Positions 1 to 8,098 of a DNA stretch of 34,745 nucleotides are shown one piece after another. Source of the DNA: Osedax symbiont Rs2 (GTDB lineage: Bacteria; Pseudomonadota; Gammaproteobacteria; Pseudomonadales; Balneatricaceae); contig ASZI01000007.1 in NCBI GenBank assembly GCA_000416315.1, forward strand, positions 1 through 34,745, read 5' to 3'. The notes beneath the pieces were generated by a model. It was given only the letters and a program-made list of their open reading frames with translations, made no database searches and was not told where the DNA came from. Within the stretch, counting starts at the first letter, position 1, and each line of letters opens with the position of its first letter. The translations under genes and the position numbers were made by a program.

Positions 1-1500
1 GCATTTTTAGCGCTGGGGGTTAAAAAAGGTGATAGGGTCGGAATTTGGTCCCCTAACTGTGCCCAGTGGCTGGTGACGCAATTCGCCACTGCCAAAATAG
101 GTGCTATTTTAGTCAATGTAAACCCCGCCTATCAGCTGAGTGAATTAGAATTCACCCTCAACCAGTCGGGCATTAGCTTTTTGGTGATGGCCGATCGTTT
201 TAAAAAATCTGATTACTGCCAGATGCTCACAACATTAGCGCCAGAGTTGCAGCATTGCGCTGCAGCTAGCTTACAAGCTGCGCGAGTGCCACTGCTCAAG
301 GTTGTTGTTAATCTGTCAGAGCAACGCCAGCGCGGCATGCTGCGCTGGGCAGATTTCTGTGACAAAGCAAGTCAAATAGAGCCCAGTCAACTGCTGCAGA
401 GCCAGCAACAACTGCATTTTAATGATCCGATAAATATACAATACACCTCAGGCACCACTGGCTCGCCAAAAGGGGTGACGCTCTCTCATTACAACATCCT
501 CAACAACGGCTTTTTTGTCACCCAGAGTATGAACTTCAGCCACAGAGATAAATTGATCATCCCCGTTCCTCTCTATCACTGTTTTGGCATGGTGATGGGC
601 AATATTGGTTGCGTCAGTCACGGCGCCACTATGATCTACCCCAGCGCGGCTTTCGATCCACTGGCAGTTCTGCAAGCAGTAGCAGATGAAAAGGCTACCG
701 CCTTGTACGCGGTGCCGACTATGTTCATCAGCATGCTCGAACACCCACAATTCAATAGTTTCGAACTGAGCAGTCTACGCACTGGGATAATGGCTGGCTC
801 CATCTGCCCCGCTGAAATTATGCGTGCCGTAAATGACAAAATGCATATGCACGAAATCCAGATAGCCTATGGCATGACAGAAACCAGTCCGGTCTCCAGC
901 CAGAGTGCCGCCGATGATAGTTTCGAGCGACGCATGAGCACTGTCGGACGCACCCAACCACATATCGAGCACAAAATTATCGACCCCGATAGCGGCATGA
1001 CTACAGTGCGCAATGTTGCAGGCGAATTGTGTACCCGTGGCTACTCGGTGATGCTGGGTTACTGGCAGAGCCAGCAGGCTACACAATCTGTCATTCAAAG
1101 CGATGGCTGGTTGCGCACCGGTGATTTAGCAACCATGGACGAACAGGGCTATATACGTATAGTGGGTCGTATCAAGGATATGGTAATACGCGGTGGCGAA
1201 AACATTTACCCTAAAGAAGTGGAAGATTTCCTGTACGCTCATCCACATATAAGTGACGTACAGATTACTGGAGTGCCAGATCAGAAGTACGGCGAGGAGC
1301 TAGTGGCCTGGATTATACTGCGACCCGACGCGCCAGCAATGGATACAGAGTCGATTGTGCAATACTGTCGGGGCAACATCAGCCATTATAAGATCCCGCG
1401 CTACATTAAATTTGTCGATAGCTACCCGATGACAGTGACCGGAAAAGTGCAGAAATTTAAAATCCGTGAAATGGCTATCGAGGAATTACAGTTAGAGTAA
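1..1500 (+). CDS. Acyl-CoA synthetase (AMP-binding), 5'-truncated by window
   Basis: The reading frame is open from base 1, so the gene begins outside the window and about 499 codons are visible. It belongs to the ANL superfamily of AMP-forming acyl-CoA ligases, which activate a carboxylic acid to acyl-adenylate and then to acyl-CoA. Seen: the phosphate-binding motif YTSGTTGSPKG, the AYGMTETSP adenine-binding motif, the hinge region with GRIKDMVIRGGENIYPKEVE, and near the C-terminus the catalytic lysine region TGKVQKFKIRE. The arrangement resembles medium/long-chain fatty-acyl-CoA synthetases of the ACSF2 type. The exact acyl substrate cannot be read from sequence. A GTG at 73 is in frame but is internal, because conserved-looking sequence (GDRVGIWSPN) precedes it. 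Confidence 0.93.
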   Translation, partial: AFLALGVKKGDRVGIWSPNCAQWLVTQFATAKIGAILVNVNPAYQLSELEFTLNQSGISFLVMADRFKKSDYCQMLTTLAPELQHCAAASLQAARVPLLKVVVNLSEQRQRGMLRWADFCDKASQIEPSQLLQSQQQLHFNDPINIQYTSGTTGSPKGVTLSHYNILNNGFFVTQSMNFSHRDKLIIPVPLYHCFGMVMGNIGCVSHGATMIYPSAAFDPLAVLQAVADEKATALYAVPTMFISMLEHPQFNSFELSSLRTGIMAGSICPAEIMRAVNDKMHMHEIQIAYGMTETSPVSSQSAADDSFERRMSTVGRTQPHIEHKIIDPDSGMTTVRNVAGELCTRGYSVMLGYWQSQQATQSVIQSDGWLRTGDLATMDEQGYIRIVGRIKDMVIRGGENIYPKEVEDFLYAHPHISDVQITGVPDQKYGEELVAWIILRPDAPAMDTESIVQYCRGNISHYKIPRYIKFVDSYPMTVTGKVQKFKIREMAIEELQLE

Positions 1501-1519
1501 GCACTATGCAAACGTTAAT

Positions 1520-1557
1520 AAAGTGTTGAGGATCTGATGATTCGCAGCACTTTTTTT
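1520..1557 (+). terminator. Rho-independent terminator of acyl-CoA synthetase gene
   Basis: A 9-bp stem (AAAGTGTTG at 1520-1528 with CAGCACTTT at 1545-1553, one G-U pair) closes a 16-base loop and runs into a seven-T tract. It lies 20 bp after the stop codon on the plus strand. The long loop makes it weaker than ideal. Confidence 0.75.
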
Positions 1558-1587
1558 GCCATAAGAGAATCTGAACAGGCGATGCAA

Positions 1588-2496
1588 TTATTTTAACTTA
1601 AAATTGGCACAGACCCCCCCGACTGTAATCAACAACATAGCAGCAATGGTCGTTATTTGCAGTGATTCTTTGAGGATTACAAAGGCCAGTATCGCCACCA
1701 GCACAGGTGTCATGGCGCCCCAGCATGCAGACATTTCCGCCCCCAGCTTGTTGATCGCATGACCATAAGTAATTACCGCCACCAATCCACAAAAAATGCC
1801 CATGACCACTAACTGAGGCAGTATCTGTTGCCAAGCTACAACCTTTAAGTTTGTTTCAAAGACACCCAGTGGGGCCACCACTAATAACCCAGTTGCGGCG
1901 CTGATGTTTAACAGCGCAGCTATCTCTAAACTGGACAGTTTTGCCAATTTCACGCTGACCGTATACACCGCCCAACATGCGGCCGCCAACAAATACAGCA
2001 ACGAACCGAACAGTGCAGAGCTACTTTGTGCACTGTAGTTTTCTGCCATTAATAGTGAGATTCCCAGTAAGACTGTGCCCAAACCAGCAACTCTGCGTTT
2101 TGCCAGGCGCTCGCGGTAAAAGCATACTGCAAGCACAGTGACAAACACCGGTGCGACGCCAGGCACCAAAAGACTGCCGATGACCGCTTGTACATTTCCC
2201 GATGCAATTACCGACAACAGATAAAATGGCAGTCCCGCACCGACCATGATGCCAAGCAAATAGCGCTTTTTTAGCTGATAAATCTTGCCCCTGCTGCGGT
2301 ATAAAACGGGTGATAATAAAATAGCCGGAAAGATAAATCGTAGCAGCGCCATATCAAAACTAGTCAGTGACGATTGGGCACCGCTGCGCAAGGCAACAAA
2401 ATACGAAGACCATATTATTAAAGTCGCGATCAGTGCCAGTACGCCTGAGCTTAGTATCGAAAATTTCATCTTGGTTGCTACGACTTGCATCATCAT
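1588..2496 (-). CDS. EamA/DMT-family transporter
   Basis: About 302 residues with roughly ten hydrophobic segments in two similar halves, as in the drug/metabolite transporter superfamily (EamA, RhaT/YdcZ-like). Members typically export amino acids or other metabolites across the inner membrane. The first half carries IIWSSYFVALRSG and the second LLAAACWAVYTVSVKLAK, the usual repeated EamA starts. I place the start at 2496, where GAGGA stands a few bases before ATGATGATG; an upstream ATG at 2538 has no ribosome site. The gene is divergent from an Lrp/AsnC regulator, a common arrangement for amino-acid exporters, so an amino-acid substrate is inferred. The substrate itself is unknown. Confidence 0.88.
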   Translation of the reverse strand: MMMQVVATKMKFSILSSGVLALIATLIIWSSYFVALRSGAQSSLTSFDMALLRFIFPAILLSPVLYRSRGKIYQLKKRYLLGIMVGAGLPFYLLSVIASGNVQAVIGSLLVPGVAPVFVTVLAVCFYRERLAKRRVAGLGTVLLGISLLMAENYSAQSSSALFGSLLYLLAAACWAVYTVSVKLAKLSSLEIAALLNISAATGLLVVAPLGVFETNLKVVAWQQILPQLVVMGIFCGLVAVITYGHAINKLGAEMSACWGAMTPVLVAILAFVILKESLQITTIAAMLLITVGGVCANFKLK

Positions 2497-2526
2497 TTTT
2501 TCCTCGGATTGAACAGCAATTTCTGG

Positions 2527-2556
2527 CGCTATTATCAATTAAAACAGTCGCTATTA
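2527..2556 (+). promoter_or_regulatory. Direct repeat, candidate Lrp-type operator
   Basis: CGCTATTA occurs at 2527-2534 and again at 2549-2556. The starts are 22 bp apart, about two helical turns, in the divergent region between exporter and regulator and just upstream of a TATAAT at 2574. The spacing suits a protein binding one DNA face; assignment to the adjacent regulator is inference. Confidence 0.35.
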
Positions 2557-2573
2557 CTGGGCACATTTCTGTA

Positions 2574-2579
2574 TATAAT
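2574..2579 (+). promoter_or_regulatory. Candidate -10 element for the Lrp/AsnC gene
   Basis: A perfect TATAAT lies 55 bp before the regulator's ATG. No good -35 hexamer is seen at 16-18 bp, which would fit an autoregulated or activator-dependent promoter. Assigned from the consensus match only. Confidence 0.35.
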
Positions 2580-2634
2580 CCAATGAAATTGACGTAAAGT
2601 AGCGTTTATTCACAATATATTGATTGAAAACACT

Positions 2635-3090
2635 ATGGATAGAATAGATAGAAGAATATTAGAGTTATTGCAGATCGATGGCCGACTCAGTACTGCAGAG
2701 ATTGCCGATCAAGTTAACTTGTCTCCCTCCCCTTGCGCCAGACGAATTAAAAAGTTGGAACAAGATAAAATTATCATAGGTTATCAGGCAAAAATTTCGC
2801 GTTTGAGTGTCTCTTTAGGGATGACCGTGTTTGTGCACGTTAACCTCAATAGCCACCAGGAAGCTGACCTTGAGCACTTCGAACAAACCATCAATGGCAT
2901 CCATCAAGTCATCAATGGCCACGTAGTCTCTGGGCAGTACGATTATTTGCTGGAGGTAGTCTGCGCCGACCTAATCGCCTATGAAAGCTTTATGCGTCAA
3001 CTGCGTATTATGCCGATGGTCAAAGACATTAACTCCAACTTCACCATTCGCACCTTTAAAGAGCAAACAGCCCTGCCTATCTGTGACTAG
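2635..3090 (+). CDS. Lrp/AsnC-family transcriptional regulator
   Basis: A 151-residue protein with the N-terminal AsnC helix-turn-helix (DRRILELLQIDGRLSTAEIADQVNLSPSPCARRIKKLE, about residues 4-41) and a C-terminal RAM ligand domain. The latter shows the typical VSGQYDYLLEVV segment and the closing TFKEQTALPI. Family members bind amino acids and act as octamers or dimers on promoters. The ATG at 2635 is preferred; a TTG at 2620 would add five residues, and neither has a clear ribosome site. The adjacent divergent EamA exporter is the probable target. Confidence 0.92.
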   Translation: MDRIDRRILELLQIDGRLSTAEIADQVNLSPSPCARRIKKLEQDKIIIGYQAKISRLSVSLGMTVFVHVNLNSHQEADLEHFEQTINGIHQVINGHVVSGQYDYLLEVVCADLIAYESFMRQLRIMPMVKDINSNFTIRTFKEQTALPICD

Positions 3091-3147
3091 AATCGAGCCT
3101 GACTCTTTATCTAATGCCTAGATAAGCGCTGTGCAGCGTTCCCGCGA

Positions 3148-3166
3148 GCCGCTGTTGTTAAGCGGC
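3148..3166 (+). other. Small hairpin downstream of Lrp gene
   Basis: GCCGCT and AGCGGC form a GC-rich 6-bp stem with a 7-base loop, 57 bp after the regulator's stop. No T-tract follows, so calling it a terminator would be weak. Confidence 0.3.
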
Positions 3167-3235
3167 CATCTAACCTCAAGCTTTCCCTTGTGAGCTGGAT
3201 ATTGTTCAATCTGTAGAGATTGGGCTGTTGTTTGT

Positions 3236-3266
3236 AGTATTGTTGTATTTGTTATGCAACAATACT
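3236..3266. promoter_or_regulatory. Perfect inverted repeat upstream of nnrS, candidate operator
   Basis: AGTATTGTTG (3236-3245) and CAACAATACT (3257-3266) are exact reverse complements separated by 11 bp, ending 34 bp before the nnrS start. The half-site centres are 21 bp apart. This fits a dimeric regulator binding two successive major grooves. It does not match the NsrR or FNR consensus as I know them. Confidence 0.5.
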
Positions 3267-3300
3267 GTTTTTATTCTATGCAGATGATTTCGGAATGATA

Positions 3301-4470
3301 ATGAATAATTTTCAGAGCGACGAACTCCCGGCGATTCCCGCTATTTTACAACTCGCCTTTAGGCCGTTTTTTTTGTTAAGTGCCAGTTATGCCATCTGGT
3401 TACTGACTCGCTGGAGTCTGACGCTGATGGGTGTCTGGCCATGGCACAGTGATATAGCGCTATTTTCCTGGCATGCACATGAATTTCAATTTGGCTTCGC
3501 GATTGCCGTAGTCTTGGGATTTTTGTTGACAGCGTCACAAACCTGGACTGGTCAACCCGGGATTAAAGGCCGCGGGTTACTGGCTGTAGTAGCGCTGTGG
3601 TTAATCGCCAGAATCGGTATGAATTTAAACAGCTACGGTCTTTGGTTCAGTTTGTTTGGGGATAGCAGCTTGTTACTGATCAGTGCAGGCGTGCTGTTGC
3701 GGATGGTACTAAAAAGTAAAAATTATAAAAACTTAATATTCGTACCATTGCTAGGCATTTTCTTGGCGTTACATCTGGCACAAATTTACGCCATGTTCAT
3801 TGACAATACAGCCCTCAGCAAACAACTGGGCTATGCTACCAGCTGGTGGTTTGTATTGCTGATCAGTCTGATCAGCTCTCGTGTTATCCCGTTTTTTATC
3901 AGTAGAGCAACTGCTGCCAATATAGGCAGTGAGCCATTAGCTTTTACATTAACGACTCAACTATTGATACTGGCCATTTTTCTGCAAACATTACTCAATT
4001 ATTCAGCTGGCTATGAAATCCTGTTGGGCCTTTCACTTTGCGCCCACCTCTATCGTCTTTATAAGTGGCATCACCGGCAAATATGGGCCAATCCAATGCT
4101 CTGGTCACTCTGGCTCAGTTATGCATTTTTGCCTTTGGCATTGATCACATTATTAGCGGACAGCGGTTACGCCAACGCAATGCATTTAATCAATGTAGGT
4201 TTTATTGCCTCTATGATAATGGCCTTTACCTCGCGAGTTTCTCTGGGTCATACCGGGCGAGAAATAGTCACTAGTCGATTAGTTTTATTAGCCTTTATTT
4301 GTGTGATCAGCGCCGCTTTAAGCAGAGGCTTGCTAATGATATGGCTCCCTCCCTACAGTCAATTACTGATGTCTGTCGCCGCTATTCTCTGGTTAGTCGC
4401 ACTGGTTAGCTTTGTAGTTAACTATCTGCCAATTTTAACCCAGCCCAGACTCGACGGCAGGCCTGGCTAA
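3301..4470 (+). CDS. nnrS: NnrS family haem/copper-type membrane protein
   Basis: About 389 residues with some twelve hydrophobic segments. The start (AILQLAFRPFFLLSASYAIW), then SWHAHEFQFGFAIAVVLGFLLTASQTWTG and the late GHTGREI are hallmarks of NnrS. This inner-membrane haem- and copper-containing protein is tied to nitric oxide metabolism and resistance. The histidines of WHAHE are likely metal or haem ligands. I choose the ATG at 3301, which has GGA seven to nine bases upstream; an ATG at 3295 adds two residues. No denitrification or NO-reductase gene is nearby, so it probably serves nitrosative stress defence here (inference). A perfect inverted repeat lies just upstream. Confidence 0.9.
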   Translation: MNNFQSDELPAIPAILQLAFRPFFLLSASYAIWLLTRWSLTLMGVWPWHSDIALFSWHAHEFQFGFAIAVVLGFLLTASQTWTGQPGIKGRGLLAVVALWLIARIGMNLNSYGLWFSLFGDSSLLLISAGVLLRMVLKSKNYKNLIFVPLLGIFLALHLAQIYAMFIDNTALSKQLGYATSWWFVLLISLISSRVIPFFISRATAANIGSEPLAFTLTTQLLILAIFLQTLLNYSAGYEILLGLSLCAHLYRLYKWHHRQIWANPMLWSLWLSYAFLPLALITLLADSGYANAMHLINVGFIASMIMAFTSRVSLGHTGREIVTSRLVLLAFICVISAALSRGLLMIWLPPYSQLLMSVAAILWLVALVSFVVNYLPILTQPRLDGRPG

Positions 4471-4480
4471 TTAGCAGCTC

Positions 4481-4525
4481 ATTAACGCTTTGCTGTGTCA
4501 CTCAAAAGTCGCTCAAAGCGTTAAT
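4481..4525. repeat. Perfect 12-bp inverted repeat after nnrS
   Basis: ATTAACGCTTTG (4481-4492) and CAAAGCGTTAAT (4514-4525) are exact reverse complements around a 21-base spacer, 10 bp after the nnrS stop. It may act as a transcription end or RNA stabiliser, but it has no T-tract. Confidence 0.45.
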
Positions 4526-5143
4526 CAGATAACCTAAGTGCAGTACTGCCAGCCTCCCTGAAGATTGTGTCAGTCAGCAGCATTGATAATGTGTACCGCT
4601 GAGCCACTGCGAAGACATTTACCCCGCTATTGAACCTGAATATCCCACCCTGACAATCAGCAGCTACTGCGTAGAATCATCGACTACTGCAAACATTGGC
4701 TAAACTAAGAGTGATACTGTGCCAAGCTGACTGCCACCACTAATGCTAGATCATGCACATTGCAAAAGAATTATGCAACGGGGGGAATAAAGGCTCAAAG
4801 AGACAAGCTAAGGTGTCTGATTTTTAAAGCAGTGCTGGTTGTCAGAGGCTACTTTAGTGGCCTGCAATCTCATACAGCGCCGCTGGCTATAGTGCGTCAA
4901 CTACTATGTGCTTCCCAGTTGTGATGCGATACAGCATAGAGTGCAGAAGATACCGCTAAATGTTCTGATCTTATTAGAGGGATTATCACTTTTAGATGGC
5001 GTTCAACGCTAGTGATTAGCAGCAAAGTGAAAATATTTCTTGAAGCCCTAATACTGTATTCATAAAACTTGGCCTATACTGACCTTGTTATTGAAAGAGC
5101 TTAGCGGATAACTGTGGTTATTTTTCTGGCTCAGGAGAATATT
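4526..5143. other. Gene-free region before flagellin-like gene
   Basis: About 620 bp without a convincing reading frame on either strand. I found no sigma-54 (TGGC-N-TTGC) or sigma-28 promoter for the following flagellin-like gene. A TATACT at 5075 could be a sigma-70 -10 element, but its -35 partner is poor. No tRNA-like structure was seen. Confidence 0.4.
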
Positions 5144-5938
5144 ATGCACATTGGAGCATCCGGACTAAACCCAAGTCTAACAACCAGCATTCAATCTACT
5201 GCTGAAAAGATTGCCTCAGGTAAAGCGGTAAATAAAGCCTCTGATAACCCGGCAGCCATCCAGATTTTGCAACAATTCAACAGCCAAATTCAAGGTGAAA
5301 GCGCTGCATTTCGAAATGTTATTGACGGGATCTCCGCTTTACAAACAGCCCAGGGCGGACTTTCGCAGGTCACCGATAGCTTACAACAACTACGCGAATT
5401 GGGAATCCAGGCCGGCAACGGCACTTTAAACTCCAGTGACAGAGATACCCTTCAAGCACAGGCAGATCAGCTGATCGAAGGCATTAAAGACAGCTTAAAT
5501 GGCAGCACCTTCAATGATAGATCACTGCTAAATAATGCAGATGACATACAAACTCAAACCGGCTCAGAAGCCGACCAGCAACAGTCTCTGTCCAGCTTTG
5601 ACCTGCTCACTGAGTTTGAAGATGTTGGGTTGTTTAATTTGGATTTTAGCCTGGATAAGATCAACGACACTTTAACCAACATAGATAAAGCCCTGGATAT
5701 AACACAGCGGGTAAATAGTGCTTTTGGTGCTGAGCAAAATAGGCTTGGCTCAACTGCCAATACCCTCAGTAACTCGATACTTAATCAAAGTAGCAGTCGC
5801 TCGCAGATAGAAGACGCTGATTACGCGGAATTAATTTCGCTGATGACAAAACAGCAACTTAATAGAGACGTTGAGATCGCCATGCTCGGCCAAGCTAACG
5901 CCAACCGTAGTCAGGTACTGCAGCTGTTGAAAACTTAA
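5144..5938 (+). CDS. Short flagellin-like protein
   Basis: A 264-residue protein with flagellin N- and C-terminal domains and almost no variable centre. N-terminal: EKIASGKAVNKASDNPAAIQI, then ALQTAQGGLSQVTDSLQQLRELGIQAGNGTLNSSDRDTLQAQ, matching the D1 helix. C-terminal: AFGAEQNRLGSTANTLSN and the terminal helix SLMTKQQLNRDVEIAMLGQANANRSQVLQLL, matching D0. The extreme N-terminus (MHIGASGLNPSL) differs from the usual start and the first D0 helix is shorter. AGGAG precedes the ATG at 5144; a GTG-like start at 5114 is less likely. No flagellar gene is nearby. It could be a minor flagellin, a hook-junction-like protein or a secreted flagellin-like protein. Confidence 0.85.
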   Translation: MHIGASGLNPSLTTSIQSTAEKIASGKAVNKASDNPAAIQILQQFNSQIQGESAAFRNVIDGISALQTAQGGLSQVTDSLQQLRELGIQAGNGTLNSSDRDTLQAQADQLIEGIKDSLNGSTFNDRSLLNNADDIQTQTGSEADQQQSLSSFDLLTEFEDVGLFNLDFSLDKINDTLTNIDKALDITQRVNSAFGAEQNRLGSTANTLSNSILNQSSSRSQIEDADYAELISLMTKQQLNRDVEIAMLGQANANRSQVLQLLKT

Positions 5939-6028
5939 CACTTTTATAATAAGGCGTTAAGTGCTCTAAACAGCCACAGTTCCGGTATTTTCAGTAGACT
6001 AAAAAACCCATAAAACCGTGCTTAGCGA

Positions 6029-6595
6029 TTAATCTGCAAGTAGTTTAATGCGCTCACGTATTGCATCTATTCCCGGCTTGTCGCGCAATAATTCTGCTTT
6101 TGTCAGACCGGATAATTCATGCGGAAAAACCAGCCATTCATCGGTCTCGTAGAGATAAAAATCGGGGGCTTTGCCGGTTTTATTGTTATTAGGCTTATAG
6201 TACGGGGTGGCAATTTTCATAACAGGGGTATTGCGACGACACTTGCGCTCGATATCTTGAATAATTTGCGCAACACTTAGCCCAGAGTCATAGACATCAT
6301 CTACTATCAGTAAAGTATCTTCAGCATTTACATTTTTAATAATGTAATCCAGACCATGCACACGTACATTGGAAACGCGCTCGGCAATACCCGTGTATGA
6401 AGATGTGCGTATAGATATGTGATCACACTTAATATCAAAAAAATCCAACAATTCCTGAACAGCAATACCCACCGGTGTGCCACCACGCCATACTCCAACG
6501 ATATAATTGGGTTTGCAACCGCTGTCTAATATCTTTAAACCCAGGTTGTAAGAGTCATCTAACAATTGCTGCGCATCAATATATCTTTTTGTCAT
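6029..6595 (-). CDS. Phosphoribosyltransferase, hypoxanthine/xanthine type
   Basis: About 188 residues of the type I phosphoribosyltransferase fold. The PRPP-binding signature LLIVDDVYDSGLS is present, preceded by VGVWRGGTPVGI, which forms the pyrophosphate-binding loop. The family transfers phosphoribose from PRPP to a purine base; I cannot decide between hypoxanthine, xanthine/guanine or another acceptor. The start at 6595 (MTKRY) has GGA six bases upstream; an ATG 13 codons earlier is less likely. It is divergent from the SCO gene. Confidence 0.83.
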   Translation of the reverse strand: MTKRYIDAQQLLDDSYNLGLKILDSGCKPNYIVGVWRGGTPVGIAVQELLDFFDIKCDHISIRTSSYTGIAERVSNVRVHGLDYIIKNVNAEDTLLIVDDVYDSGLSVAQIIQDIERKCRRNTPVMKIATPYYKPNNNKTGKAPDFYLYETDEWLVFPHELSGLTKAELLRDKPGIDAIRERIKLLAD

Positions 6596-6677
6596 GTTTT
6601 TTCCAAAGCACTCTGATTTTTTGTTTGAGCGCATATAACACTCAAACCATTGTTTAACTTGAAACTTAGTTTACCAA

Positions 6678-6744
6678 AGCCTGTCAATATAACTGCTATT
6701 CAAGTTTCAGGCGTCGCCGCCAGGGCCGTTAGCAACGACAGGCT
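6678..6744. other. Long-range inverted repeat in divergent promoter region
   Basis: AGCCTGTC (6678-6685) and GACAGGCT (6737-6744) are exact reverse complements. They enclose a GC-rich centre with its own small GGCG/CGCC pairing. It lies between the divergent phosphoribosyltransferase and SCO genes and could be a leader structure or a bipartite operator. No known riboswitch was recognised. Confidence 0.3.
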
Positions 6745-6895
6745 CTTTAAGCATAGAGCATTATAAACTGTTCTTTAAAATATTCCCTGTAAAAGAATAT
6801 AAAACTGACCTTATAGTCAGAAAACATAGATCAATTAGTGCTAGCATGTTCCCTGTCAATTATAAATATAATAATTCCACCTGATGGAGTAGCGA

Positions 6896-7495
6896 ATGTT
6901 ATCCAATCAATCGAAGTATCTTATTTCCTGCACAGCCGCCCTTATACTTGGTCTGGGCAGTTACAGTCTGTTTTTCCAACAGCCTTCAACAGCTAATAGC
7001 TCGCTGAGTAATCGCCTGGGGGGCGATTTTAGTGTCGAATCCGCCAAAGGCCCTTTTCACCTGCAAGATTATCGCGGAAAAATTGTGGTCATTTATTTTG
7101 GTTACACCAGCTGCCCGGATGTCTGCCCAACCGCCCTGGCGATGCTGGGTAATATCATTAAAAAAATGCCAGAATCACAGCGCCAGCAAATCCAACCTCT
7201 GTTTATCAGTGTCGACCCTGCGCGCGACACTTTAGATAAAATTGAGAAATACGGAGAATATTTCTACCCCAGCCTGATATCGGCAACCTCAGACAAACAC
7301 AAGATAGACGCGATTGTTAAGCAGTACGGCGCTTATTATAAGCTCAACAGTCCGCAGGGCAGTGACGATCATTACAATGTCGATCATACCTCCAGGCTAT
7401 ACATTATCAACAAAGAAGGTAAGTTTGCCGCCACTGTACCACACGATTTAATTGCAGCTGACTTACAACCTAAACTAGCGCTACTTGTCGATTGA
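6896..7495 (+). CDS. SCO1/SenC family copper chaperone
   Basis: A 199-residue membrane-anchored thioredoxin-fold protein. An N-terminal hydrophobic segment (about residues 8-27) is followed by the SCO domain. The copper ligands CPDVCP (Cys73, Cys77) and the distal histidine in DHTSRLYI (His164) are all present. SCO proteins deliver copper to, or reduce, the CuA site of cytochrome c oxidase on the periplasmic side. GGAG stands before the ATG. The PCuAC gene starts 8 bp after this stop, so the two form an operon for CuA assembly. No oxidase subunit gene is in the window. Confidence 0.93.
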   Translation: MLSNQSKYLISCTAALILGLGSYSLFFQQPSTANSSLSNRLGGDFSVESAKGPFHLQDYRGKIVVIYFGYTSCPDVCPTALAMLGNIIKKMPESQRQQIQPLFISVDPARDTLDKIEKYGEYFYPSLISATSDKHKIDAIVKQYGAYYKLNSPQGSDDHYNVDHTSRLYIINKEGKFAATVPHDLIAADLQPKLALLVD

Positions 7496-7503
7496 GGAAT
7501 ATT

Positions 7504-7926
7504 ATGAAATACCTTCTAGGATTGTTTTTAGCATTTTCTTTCAGCTCTTTTAGTTACGCCGAATTAACTGTCACTCAAGGGTATGTCAGGGCAGTCCCGC
7601 CCGGCCAAAAAGTCAGCGTCGCCTACATGAACTTGACTAATAATACGGCCCGCGAAATAGTATTAAGTGGCGCTCGCAGTGCACAGTTCATGTCGATTAA
7701 TTTGCACCGCACAGCTAACGTCGATGGCCTAATGACCATGCGTGCTATGGATGAACTGCGGATTCAACCCAAACAAAGCATCAGCCTGGCTCCAGGTGGC
7801 TTGCACTGGATGTTAATGGGACTAAAAGGTGAGCTAACAGTAAGCGATCAGGTCGCTATAAGTCTGATTTTTAGCGACGGTTCACAGCAGCAGTTGCAGC
7901 TAAATGTTAAAGCCTTAGTCGACTAA
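7504..7926 (+). CDS. PCuAC family periplasmic copper chaperone
   Basis: A 140-residue protein with a clear signal peptide (MKYLLGLFLAFSFSSFSYA, cleavage before ELTV). The PCuAC copper-binding pattern is complete: a histidine, ten residues later a methionine (HRTANVDGLMTM), and further on HWM in GGLHWMLMGL. These proteins bind Cu(I) in the periplasm and pass it to SCO or directly to the CuA site. GAGGA precedes the ATG at 7504, and a TTG at 7492 that overlaps the SCO stop is not needed. It is co-transcribed with the SCO gene by position. Confidence 0.92.
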   Translation: MKYLLGLFLAFSFSSFSYAELTVTQGYVRAVPPGQKVSVAYMNLTNNTAREIVLSGARSAQFMSINLHRTANVDGLMTMRAMDELRIQPKQSISLAPGGLHWMLMGLKGELTVSDQVAISLIFSDGSQQQLQLNVKALVD

Positions 7927-8098
7927 CCCGCCGCGGTTGCCCAATACCTTCTGCTAGGGACACCAATAGCGAAATTTTTCATTTAATTGTCTGTAATCGT
8001 GGCTGTTTTTAGCGAAACGGCCCATAATCTCGCTGGTTATCTAAACAGCTGCCGCTCAATAGTATTGCTATCCACCCTCTTTAAATTTGGAGTAATTA

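Noticed and set aside
1506..1521. GCAAACGTTAATA, resembling a PurR box half
   Set aside because: It lies downstream of an acyl-CoA synthetase gene, inside the terminator approach, and lacks the second half of the palindrome.
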